In this document: positions 1 to 6,554 of the stretch, one piece after another
Numbering within the stretch: position 1 is the stretch's first letter
Layout of the letters: the number at the start of each line of letters is the position of its first letter
NCBI GenBank assembly: GCA_018648655.1
Contig: JABGQV010000050.1
Span: forward strand, 1-39,151
Length of the DNA stretch: 39,151 nt
Direction of reading: 5' to 3'
From: Anaerolineae bacterium
GTDB lineage: Bacteria; Chloroflexota; Anaerolineae; Anaerolineales; Villigracilaceae
Made by a program: the position numbers and the translations under genes
The notes under the pieces: generated by a model
Databases searched by the model: none
The model's input: only the letters and a program-made list of their open reading frames with translations
What the model was told of the DNA's origin: nothing

Positions 1-1
1 A

Positions 2-1582
2 GATGATATTAAAATTTTGCTAAACAATGAGGCTACTGGTAAAAACATTTCAGATGAATACTTGTCTTTTGCCAATTCAGGAATAGATGAAAACGGGAGA
101 TTAATAGTATATTTCGCAGGTCATGGCTATACATACCCATCCAGAAGGGGAGAAGTAGGATTTCTTGTACCATACGATGGCAATACCGAGAAAATAAGTA
201 GTTTAATACGCTGGGATTATTTAACTCGAAATTCCGATTTGATTCCAGCCAAACACATACTTTTCTTGATGGATGCTTGTTACGGAGGGTTAGCAATTAC
301 CAGATCATTAACTCCTGGAGCGACCAGATTCCTAAAAGATATGTTACTTAGGTTTTCTCGCCAAGTCATTACAGCAGGAAAAGCTGATGAAGCAGTATCA
401 GATAGTGGAGGGCCTCTACCCGAACATTCGGTTTTTACTGGTCACCTTATTGAAGCTTTACAGGGAAAAGCAAAAGATGCTGACGGAGTAATTACAGCCA
501 ACAGTGTAATGTCTTATGTATATCGAAAAGTAGCTCGCGATCCTGATTCATATCAAACACCACACTTCGGATATCTTGATGGAGATGGAGATCTTATATT
601 TTCTGCGCCAATACTAGACAAAATTGATGATATTGAAGAAGAAGACCGGGACGTATTGTATTCGATACCAATCCCGTCTCCAACAATCAATAAAAAAGGG
701 GATGACATGTCTCTTGATAAAAAAATTAAAGAATATCTCTCAGATTCTAAGTATAGGATTTATTTACATGATTTGGTAACAAAAATTACTCGTGAAGTAA
801 TCGCTTCAACCAGTGACGATATATTTCCTCCTAGCTCTCCTTGGACTATTGATGGCTTTTCTGATCGCCTAGTGAAATACGAACAAGCATCGAATGATCT
901 TATATCAACAACTGCGCTACTCGGATATTGGGCTGGAAACGAGAACCAAGAAGCATTAACCTTACCTGCAAGAAGATTAAGCGAACGCATTCAAACTGCA
1001 AGTGGAGTAAACTTTTGGTTGGCTCTTAGATGGTACCCAGTGCTTCTCATGTCCTATTCAATGGGTATTGCAGCAATAAGCTCATCGAGATATGAAAATT
1101 TAGCGAAGCTGTTCCACACACCAATATCAGAACTTCATCAGCCTAGCCTTGAATTTCCTCTCATAGTTTCTCTAGGCAATGGAATTAGTGATTTGCATAA
1201 TGCCTTTAAAGAGCTTCCAGGGCACGAAAGACAATATGTGCCTCGAAGCGAGTATTTATACAAGCACCTTCAGCCGAAATTAGACGACTTGCTATTTTTG
1301 GGTTCTGAATACGATTGGCTCTTTGATAAATATGAATTATTGTTTGCTTTAGAATTTGGCCACCAACTTCTAAAGATAAAAAACCACTTTTGGGCTCCTC
1401 TTGGAAGATTTAGTTGGAAACGGCGTGATGGAGGAGGTCCTTTTAATCGCTTAGTCAAGGAAGCGCAATTCGCAAAAGATGATTGGGCACCTCTAAAGGG
1501 TGGCTTTTTTGATAACTCATATGAGCGTTTTTTAGAAATCTCTCAAAAATTTGAGCAAAGACAACAACAACTTCCTTTTTAG
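2..1582 (+). CDS. Caspase-like (peptidase C14) protein, 5'-truncated by window edge
   Basis: The reading frame is open from base 2 and has no preceding stop, so the true start lies outside the window; the first in-window start is a TTG at 17. The N-terminal ~200 visible residues are a caspase-fold peptidase: the His is in YFAGHGY and the Cys in LFLMDACYGG, followed by a TPHFG/DGDGDLIF end typical of prokaryotic caspase-like domains. From about residue 230 to 521 there is a mostly helical C-terminal region with motifs such as WAPLGRF and RFLEISQKF. From memory, regions of this kind are fused to other putative sensor/effector enzymes, but I cannot verify that here. Role is inferred: a cysteine protease that may act in regulated cell death or defence. 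No partner is visible because the upstream side is cut. A weak hairpin plus T-run follows at 1669-1689. Confidence 0.8.
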   Translation, partial: DDIKILLNNEATGKNISDEYLSFANSGIDENGRLIVYFAGHGYTYPSRRGEVGFLVPYDGNTEKISSLIRWDYLTRNSDLIPAKHILFLMDACYGGLAITRSLTPGATRFLKDMLLRFSRQVITAGKADEAVSDSGGPLPEHSVFTGHLIEALQGKAKDADGVITANSVMSYVYRKVARDPDSYQTPHFGYLDGDGDLIFSAPILDKIDDIEEEDRDVLYSIPIPSPTINKKGDDMSLDKKIKEYLSDSKYRIYLHDLVTKITREVIASTSDDIFPPSSPWTIDGFSDRLVKYEQASNDLISTTALLGYWAGNENQEALTLPARRLSERIQTASGVNFWLALRWYPVLLMSYSMGIAAISSSRYENLAKLFHTPISELHQPSLEFPLIVSLGNGISDLHNAFKELPGHERQYVPRSEYLYKHLQPKLDDLLFLGSEYDWLFDKYELLFALEFGHQLLKIKNHFWAPLGRFSWKRRDGGGPFNRLVKEAQFAKDDWAPLKGGFFDNSYERFLEISQKFEQRQQQLPF

Positions 1583-1644
1583 ACCGTGAGGGCATCTACA
1601 AATTCGCACATTCGCGTTGAGAAATCTCTGCTGAGATGGGGAGT

Positions 1645-1683
1645 CCGCTAGTCTTTGCGGGGGGCTTCGCGGAAGTGGAATCC
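1645..1683 (+). repeat. Diverged direct repeat, copy 1
   Basis: The order CCGCTAG, CTTTGCG, a G-rich spacer, CTTC-GC-GGAAG, GG, TCC matches the block at 3950-3996. The CTTC/GAAG mini-hairpin is kept while its loop differs. The two copies flank the pilin operon. Confidence 0.45.
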
Positions 1684-1689
1684 GCTTTT
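1669..1689 (+). terminator. Weak terminator-like hairpin after the caspase-like gene
   Basis: A 5-bp stem GCGGA/TCCGC with a 7-nt loop is followed by TTTT. It lies about 87 bases past the stop codon. The stem is short and it overlaps the repeat copy, so this is tentative. Confidence 0.3.
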
Positions 1690-1971
1690 GGGGTGTGGGG
1701 GCATTCGTTTGATAGGTGGACTGAATATTAATTCGCCCTTCCCCACCCGGGCGTTAAATCGGCTTTTTAAGTGGCAAAAGAGTTTTCTAAAAAAGGGTCA
1801 GGTAGAGTAAGGCACCAGTCAAATGAACTCGATGGTGACAAAAAAACGATAATTCTAATAATCATTCAAATGAGATACCCTATTTTGGCATAGCTAACAA
1901 ATTTGTAAGTTTATTGATGCCCTTTACGCTGTATACTATCTGCATCAATTATTGTGGTGAGGGAGCAAATT

Positions 1972-3393
1972 ATGAACAAAAGAAATGGGAATAAAGGACA
2001 GGGACTGATTGAATATGCAATCATTCTTGCGTTAGTTTCAATGGTGGCTATGGGGGGAATCATGGCATTAGGAGAAAACTCACGAAATACTTATGCAGAT
2101 TTGCCCGGCGTCAGTGAAGAGGGGACTGCTGTGCCCACTCCAATGCCAGCAGAAATCACCGTGCAGGTACGCACAGAGAAGGGGGAAAATTTAATGGATC
2201 TAATCGTCATTGGTTTTAATGCCCAAGAAGAAGAGATCGGCAGCGTCGTGACAGACGCCAGTGGGCTTGCTACCTTTTCTGAGCTGGATCCCGGGCCTTA
2301 TGTTTTTCGCGCTACCTACGCCGGACAAGGATACTGGTCTGAAACAGTGATTACACCGCAAGACACTCAAACAACGATTCTGATCTCCGAGCGACAGGTG
2401 CAGGTCTACGTGGTTGACTCGCACGGTCGCACACTACAAAATGTACCCGTTTTTGCTTTCAATGAAGATAAAGACTATGGTGGGCAAAAAGAAAAAACGG
2501 ACAAGAATGGTTCGGTATCCTTTATCTTACCCGATGGAGACTATAAATTCCGTGCCGATTATCAGGCACAAGAAACCTGGTCTGAAACGATTAATACGCA
2601 GGAGAATAGCTCCGTACAGATTCGCGTACCAATCGCAGAATTTACGGTACGTGTCACTCGTCGCAATGGCCAATCAGTTGCAAATATTCCCGTTTATGCT
2701 TTCAACGCAAATGGCGGCTATACAGGCATCAAGACACGCTCCAACCAGAACGGTACCGCGGTCTTGGAAATCCCAGACGGCAACTATAAATTCCGTGCTG
2801 ATTATGGAGGGGATGAGTATTGGTCTAATTCCGTCACATCCCCAGACGCGAACTCTATATCGCTATATGTTGGCGGATATGATGTGACCGTACGTGTAAC
2901 CGACACCAACGGAAATACCATCGCCAATCAAATGGTTTACCTATATAACGGTGATGGCGAGTATCTTAAACGTGGTAAAAGCACTGATAAAAATGGCAGC
3001 GTGACCTTTGAGTTGAATGAGGGCAGTTATCGTTTCCGCGCGCTCAAAGAAGGAGGGGAATTCTGGTCTAGCACGATCAATGTACCCAATACTAAGAATG
3101 CAACTATTCGTATTGAACGAGATAGTTTCCTGGTGACAGTCACTGATAAAAAGGACATCTCAGGTCAGCGGATTGCCGTCTATGTATATCGGTATCGTCG
3201 TTCTGGGCGTAATACTTATTATGACTATACAGGTTTGGCAAAATATATAGACCTGAATGGACAAGCCGCCTTTGATCTAAGTGATGGAGACTATATCTTT
3301 TTGGCCTATAACTTTACGCGCGGGCGTTATGAGTGGTCAAACAAAGTCAAGGTACCATCGAAAAATAGTGTGACCATACGAATCCGTAAGTGA
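1972..3393 (+). CDS. Flp-type pilin N-terminus fused to five Ig-like adhesin repeats
   Basis: I take ATG 1972 as start because AGGGAG lies 6 bases upstream; an in-frame GTG at 1954 has no such site. Residues 8-34 form a class III (Flp/Tad) prepilin signal: KG followed by QGLIEYAIILAL, with Glu at +5 and Tyr at +6 of the expected peptidase cleavage, then a hydrophobic helix. Typical Flp pilins are only ~50-80 residues, but this protein is 473. After a short TPMP linker there are five tandem ~80-residue repeats (roughly 62-142, 143-224, 225-304, 305-385, 386-473). Each has a GxVxF-type strand and the pattern DG(D/N)YxFRAxY...(Y/W)WS, like carboxypeptidase-regulatory or Cna-B-like beta-sandwich domains. 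Inference: a surface adhesin displayed as a minor or major pilin. No Tad assembly genes lie in the window. The next gene follows 10 bases downstream. Confidence 0.8.
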   Translation: MNKRNGNKGQGLIEYAIILALVSMVAMGGIMALGENSRNTYADLPGVSEEGTAVPTPMPAEITVQVRTEKGENLMDLIVIGFNAQEEEIGSVVTDASGLATFSELDPGPYVFRATYAGQGYWSETVITPQDTQTTILISERQVQVYVVDSHGRTLQNVPVFAFNEDKDYGGQKEKTDKNGSVSFILPDGDYKFRADYQAQETWSETINTQENSSVQIRVPIAEFTVRVTRRNGQSVANIPVYAFNANGGYTGIKTRSNQNGTAVLEIPDGNYKFRADYGGDEYWSNSVTSPDANSISLYVGGYDVTVRVTDTNGNTIANQMVYLYNGDGEYLKRGKSTDKNGSVTFELNEGSYRFRALKEGGEFWSSTINVPNTKNATIRIERDSFLVTVTDKKDISGQRIAVYVYRYRRSGRNTYYDYTGLAKYIDLNGQAAFDLSDGDYIFLAYNFTRGRYEWSNKVKVPSKNSVTIRIRK

Positions 3394-3403
3394 GGAGCTT
3401 AAA

Positions 3404-3793
3404 ATGACAGAAGAAAAAAATCCCCTAGATGAGTTAGCTCAACTACGTGCAGAACAGTTGGAAGAAGCACCCACACTAGGCAAAGCCAAAAAAGCTGGGC
3501 AGGAGATCAAGGTCAGGCGTTCGCCGTGGATATTGCGCAGTCTAATGCTGTTATTGGTTGCTATGCTGGTTTCCGAATTTTTTTTAATCAATCGATATCG
3601 TAAAGAATCCCTGCAAATCGTCGTGCAAAATCCGCCTATGGTGAAAAGTTATTCTGCGCCAGAGGTGAGCGCTCCGCTCCCCGCACCACCTGTTGAAAGT
3701 GCCGATATAGACGACTTTGTAGAAGAGCCACCGGTAGTACCGTTGCCGCCAGAACTGGATGGAATAGATATTTCCGTCCCTGTTGAAGAGTAG
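3404..3793 (+). CDS. Small single-pass membrane protein with acidic/proline-rich tail
   Basis: This 129-residue protein has a charged N-terminus (~1-45), one hydrophobic segment (about 45-65, SLMLLLVAMLVSEFFLI) and a C-terminal tail rich in Pro, Glu and Val (PLPAPPVESADID, EEPPVVPLPPEL). Basic residues before the helix predict an inside N-terminus and an exported tail. The start has GAGGAG 8 bases upstream. It follows the pilin-adhesin gene by 10 bases, so the two are almost certainly co-transcribed and it may help display or anchor the pilin. I do not recognise the family; a TonB-like Pro-rich spacer is a formal alternative without support. Confidence 0.7.
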   Translation: MTEEKNPLDELAQLRAEQLEEAPTLGKAKKAGQEIKVRRSPWILRSLMLLLVAMLVSEFFLINRYRKESLQIVVQNPPMVKSYSAPEVSAPLPAPPVESADIDDFVEEPPVVPLPPELDGIDISVPVEE

Positions 3794-3807
3794 TCAGAGA
3801 AGAAGCC

Positions 3808-3848
3808 ATACGTAAAGTCCTCACTTATACAGTGAGGACTTTACGTAT
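3808..3848. repeat. Perfect 18-bp inverted repeat (hairpin) after the pilin operon
   Basis: Arms 3808-3825 and 3831-3848 are exact reverse complements (beginning ATACGTAAAG) around a 5-nt loop TATAC. It starts 15 bases after the stop codon of the small membrane protein gene. It lacks a T-tract, so it may be an mRNA 3'-end stabiliser rather than a classic terminator. Confidence 0.7.
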
Positions 3849-3896
3849 CAAGAAAATCTAATTTGCTCTACAGTAATCAGGTGATAATGGTCATCT

Positions 3897-3931
3897 AGGT
3901 GCCAAAAGTAATGGCGCCTTTCCTTTATTTT
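3897..3931 (+). terminator. Probable terminator of the pilin operon
   Basis: AGGTGCC (3897-3903) pairs with GGCGCCT (3913-3919) with one G-T wobble and a 9-nt loop, followed by TTCCTTTATTTTT. It lies about 100 bases after the last operon stop codon, just past the long perfect hairpin. Confidence 0.5.
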
Positions 3932-3949
3932 TGAACTAGAACAGGAAAC

Positions 3950-3996
3950 CCGCTAGCTAGGCTTTGCGAGAGGGCTTCTTGGAAGCGGTCGTATCC
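3950..3996 (+). repeat. Diverged direct repeat, copy 2
   Basis: It shares CCGCTAG, CTTTGCG, GGG, CTTC-TT-GGAAG, GG and TCC in the same order as 1645-1683, with a 4-base and a 2-3-base insertion. The CTTC/GAAG pairing is conserved with a changed loop. Function is unknown. Confidence 0.45.
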
Positions 3997-4068
3997 TCCA
4001 CGCATATATCGAAAGTACAGCATCACTTTAAGAATTCCCTACCCAACAAAATAAGTTTATGGTATATT

Positions 4069-4590
4069 GGGTTTAACCCTGCTAAGCAGGTGATGTTGCA
4101 AAAAAGTTTTGTACCAACAATTAATAAAAGGTCTTAACTTCGTAGAGATTACGCGATAGGCTAGAGCCAAGGCGGAAGTTCTACGTTAGAGACATCCTGT
4201 GAAAGCAGGTTCAAAACATAGCAGCACACGGCATTGGCGGGGTTATCCTTTGCGGGGACTAAACAACTGAATAACGGAGAACCAGCGGCTGGATCCTAAG
4301 AAATTAGGATTACGAGGTGAAGGTTCCGTCCCGCGAGGGACGCGCTAATTACGTTCACGAAATTTGAGCGTAAGAAAATCGGATAGATCAGCGGATGCCT
4401 TTGGCGTTTTATCACAAACGCCCTTCTCCCTTCCAAAGAAAGTATTTTTCTGAAAAGCTTGCGGTAACGCAGGTCACAAAGAAAATATAGTGGTACAGGA
4501 TAGCTATACCTGTTTATACCTATTGGAAGGGCTGCTTTTTTTAATGACGACTATTAATCTAAGGTATGCCTATACAGGCATACCTTTTTT
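4069..4590 (+). ncRNA. Candidate large structured non-coding RNA, class unknown
   Basis: No ORF with coding character lies here, yet hairpins are dense and well formed: CCTGC/GCAGG (4078-4090); CCTGT-GAAA-GCAGG (4196-4209); ATCCTAA-GAAA-TTAGGAT (4293-4310); CGTCCC-GCGA-GGGACG (4327-4342); a 9-bp stem TTACGTTCA/TGAGCGTAA (4349-4373, one wobble); GGCGTTT/AAACGCC (4403-4422); CTTGCG-GTAA-CGCAGG (4458-4473). Four of the seven are closed by GNRA tetraloops, which in large RNAs often dock into tertiary receptors. An intrinsic terminator at 4563-4590 gives a plausible 3' end on the plus strand, and a TATATT at 4063-4068 could be a -10 (the -35 is poor). By eye I find no tmRNA, RNase P, SRP, 6S, T-box or group II domain V signature. 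A group I intron relative or a HEARO/IscB-type omega RNA cannot be excluded; no IscB gene is adjacent. The ends are approximate. Confidence 0.6.
4563..4590 (+). terminator. Intrinsic terminator closing the candidate ncRNA
   Basis: GGTATGCC (4563-4570) and GGCATACC (4577-4584) form a perfect 8-bp stem with a 6-nt loop, followed by TTTTTT and, after one C, five more T. It lies upstream of the ada-like gene, so it ends a transcript that begins further left. Confidence 0.8.
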
Positions 4591-4689
4591 CTTTTTATTG
4601 CAAAAAGGTAGAAATCAAGCAAGAAACGGGTCGCATTTAGAGCCAGGAAAACTATACTTGGAGAAAAGATATTTCCCCAAGGAGAAGGC

Positions 4690-5529
4690 ATGAAAAAACT
4701 AAATCTACAAGAAAACGCAGAAGATTACACCCTCATTGAGAAAGCCATTTATTATCTCGATGAAAATCAGCGCAATCAACCCACGCTCAAAGAAATCGCC
4801 GAAAGCGTTAACCTCAGCGAATATCATTTTCAGCGTCTCTTCACGCGCTGGGTTGGCATTAGCCCCAAGCGTTTTTTACAATTTCTAAGCAAAGAAAATG
4901 CCAAACGTATTCTCAGCAAAAGCAACCTGCTTGATGCAGCCTATAAAACTGGGCTTTCCAGCACAGGACGGCTACACGACCTTCTCGTCCACACCGAAGC
5001 TCTCACCCCTGGCGATATCAAACGCAAAGGTGCTGGGCTCAAAATCCGCTATGGTAAGCACCCCACACCTTTTGGGCAAGCCTTTATCGCCACCACCGAG
5101 CGCGGTATTTGCAAACTTTCCTTTAATCCAAAAGAGGCCCTAAATTCTTTGAAATCAGATTTGGAAGATGCCACTCTCATAGAGGATTTTGCCCATACAC
5201 AAACTCTCATCGAGAAAATCTTCTCTCCGAAAAGCAAAGGAACGCCCCTAACCCTCCACTTGCGAGGCACCAACTTTCAGATTCAAGTCTGGGAGGCTCT
5301 CCTGCGAATCCCCGCAGGAAATATGGTCGCCTATAACGACATCGCCTCAGCCGTAAATTCACCCAAAGCCACCCGCGCAGTCGGGACAGCCATTGGCAAA
5401 AACCCTGTACCCTTTTTGATCCCCTGTCATCGCGTTATCCGCGCAACAGGTGAATTTGGAAAATACGCCTTTGGCAGCGAACGTAAAAAAGCCATTCTTG
5501 GTTATGAGATGGCACAGACAGGAACATAA
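4690..5529 (+). CDS. ada: Ada-like protein: AraC-type HTH fused to O6-methylguanine-DNA methyltransferase
   Basis: This 279-residue protein combines an AraC/HTH_18 DNA-binding domain (about 15-115; LKEIAESVNLSEYHFQRLF) with an alkyltransferase domain (about 120-275). The latter carries the suicide-Cys motif IPCHRVIR, the arginine finger in TRAVGTA and the GNMVAYNDIA helix. It transfers methyl groups from O6-methylguanine in DNA to the active-site Cys. The N-terminal Zn/phosphotriester-repair domain of E. coli Ada is absent: only ~15 residues precede the HTH. Adaptive methyl-phosphotriester sensing is therefore unlikely in the E. coli manner. AAGGAG sits 5 bases before the ATG. The next gene starts 1 base after its stop codon, so they form an operon. 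Confidence 0.9.
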   Translation: MKKLNLQENAEDYTLIEKAIYYLDENQRNQPTLKEIAESVNLSEYHFQRLFTRWVGISPKRFLQFLSKENAKRILSKSNLLDAAYKTGLSSTGRLHDLLVHTEALTPGDIKRKGAGLKIRYGKHPTPFGQAFIATTERGICKLSFNPKEALNSLKSDLEDATLIEDFAHTQTLIEKIFSPKSKGTPLTLHLRGTNFQIQVWEALLRIPAGNMVAYNDIASAVNSPKATRAVGTAIGKNPVPFLIPCHRVIRATGEFGKYAFGSERKKAILGYEMAQTGT

Positions 5530-5530
5530 T

Positions 5531-6490
5531 ATGACTACACTAAACAAAAATACCCGCATCTGGATCGCTCTCATTGCTGTATATATCATTTGGGGCTCAA
5601 CCTATCTCGCCATCCGCTATGTAGTAGAGACAATTCCACCATTTATTGGCATGGGCATGCGCTTTATCACTGCTGGCATCGCTTTATATATTTGGCGCAT
5701 AAAAAGAGGGGATGCCCTCCCTACACGCCGACAATGGCGGGATGCCAGCATAGTTGGCGTTTTACTACTCGTCGGCGGGAATGGCTTAGTCTCATGGGCA
5801 GAGCAATTTGTACCCTCAGGTATTGCCGCCCTACTTATTAGTACCATGCCACTCTGGATGGTCGCCATAGAAGCTTTACGCACTGGTGGTGAAAAACCAA
5901 GCTACAGGTCTGCTTTTGGCATCCTGCTTGGATTTGGTGGCGTTGTCTTGATGATTGGACCTGGTGAATTAAGCACAGAGATTAGCGCATTGCACCCGCT
6001 AGGGCTAATTGCACTGCCTATGGCCGCCCTGCTATGGTCTCTTGGCTCTGTTTATAGCAAAAGTGCAGATTTACCCTCTTCTTCGCTCATGGCAAGCGGC
6101 ATAGAGATGATAGTGGGTAGTATAGGCTTGCTTCTCGTTGGCACCTTACGTGGAGAATGGAGTCAACTTGATCTAAGCGCAGTGTCGAATGCATCCTGGG
6201 CTGGGCTGGCTTATCTTAGTGTTGTTGGCTCATTGGGCGGTTTTGTTGCCTATGCCTATTTATTGCAAAATGCCCCAATTTCACTGATTTCTACCTACCC
6301 TTATGTAAACCCTGTCATTGCAATTTTTCTAGGCGCGTGGATCGCACAGGAAGCATTAAACGAAAGAACTATTTTTGCCGCAATAATCATTCTTGGGGCA
6401 GTAATTATCACAACCACAGGAAAAAGCCGCTCGAAGGCAAGCAAGCCCAAATCCACGCACGAAACGGACGAAGTCCTCCCATCCAATTAA
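5531..6490 (+). CDS. EamA/DMT-family drug/metabolite transporter
   Basis: The chosen start is ATG 5531, 1 base past the ada stop, with AGGA upstream; an in-frame ATG at 5450 would lie inside ada. The 319-residue product has about ten hydrophobic helices arranged as two EamA repeats. It opens with AVYIIWGSTYLAIRYVVETIPP, the usual first-repeat signature (compare YedA-like proteins); the second repeat has ISTYPYVNPVIAIFLGAWIAQE. The family exports amino acids or metabolites, but the substrate cannot be read from the sequence. Coupling to ada suggests co-expression only. A hairpin with a T-run follows at 6500-6523. Confidence 0.88.
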   Translation: MTTLNKNTRIWIALIAVYIIWGSTYLAIRYVVETIPPFIGMGMRFITAGIALYIWRIKRGDALPTRRQWRDASIVGVLLLVGGNGLVSWAEQFVPSGIAALLISTMPLWMVAIEALRTGGEKPSYRSAFGILLGFGGVVLMIGPGELSTEISALHPLGLIALPMAALLWSLGSVYSKSADLPSSSLMASGIEMIVGSIGLLLVGTLRGEWSQLDLSAVSNASWAGLAYLSVVGSLGGFVAYAYLLQNAPISLISTYPYVNPVIAIFLGAWIAQEALNERTIFAAIIILGAVIITTTGKSRSKASKPKSTHETDEVLPSN

Positions 6491-6499
6491 CCATTATTT

Positions 6500-6523
6500 G
6501 CGTGCCAACCAACGCACGCTTTT
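6500..6523 (+). terminator. Terminator-like hairpin between eamA-type gene and glnA
   Basis: GCGTGC (6500-6505) pairs with GCACGC (6514-6519) across an 8-nt loop, followed by TTTT. It starts 9 bases after the transporter stop and 31 bases before glnA, so it may separate or attenuate the two units. Confidence 0.45.
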
Positions 6524-6554
6524 GGAATATCAATCTAACTACTCAGGAGAAAAA

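Larger units (their letters stand above)
1583..1953. other. Intergenic region with hairpins and one copy of a diverged repeat
   Basis: No credible ORF lies in these 371 bases. They hold a weak terminator-like hairpin (GCGGA/TCCGC then TTTT, 1669-1689), a CGCCC/GGGCG hairpin near 1733-1754, and one copy of a repeat shared with 3950-3996. A possible -10 (TATACT, 1932-1937) precedes the pilin gene, with no convincing -35. Confidence 0.5.

Noticed and set aside
2414-2887. Open frame of 157 codons within the pilin fusion
   Set aside because: It is a shifted frame inside a gene with clear five-fold protein repeats; its product is Met/Arg/Lys-rich and lacks its own ribosome-binding site.
4196-4225. 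tRNA T-arm-like GGTTCAAAAC
   Set aside because: No acceptor, D or anticodon arm can be drawn around it. It belongs to the GAAA-capped hairpin region of the candidate ncRNA.
4321-4345. T-box or cobalamin riboswitch-like GGTTCC...GTCCCGCGAGGGAC
   Set aside because: The rest of either consensus is missing, and the following gene is a DNA-repair protein behind a terminator, not an aminoacylation or B12 gene.
4490-4693. Open frame of 67 codons upstream of the ada-like gene
   Set aside because: It runs through the intrinsic terminator at 4563-4590 and the ribosome-binding site of the next gene, and has no protein-like features.
5450-5530. 27-residue N-terminal extension of the EamA transporter
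   Set aside because: It overlaps the end of the ada-like gene; the ATG at 5531 has a ribosome-binding site and starts right before the first membrane helix.
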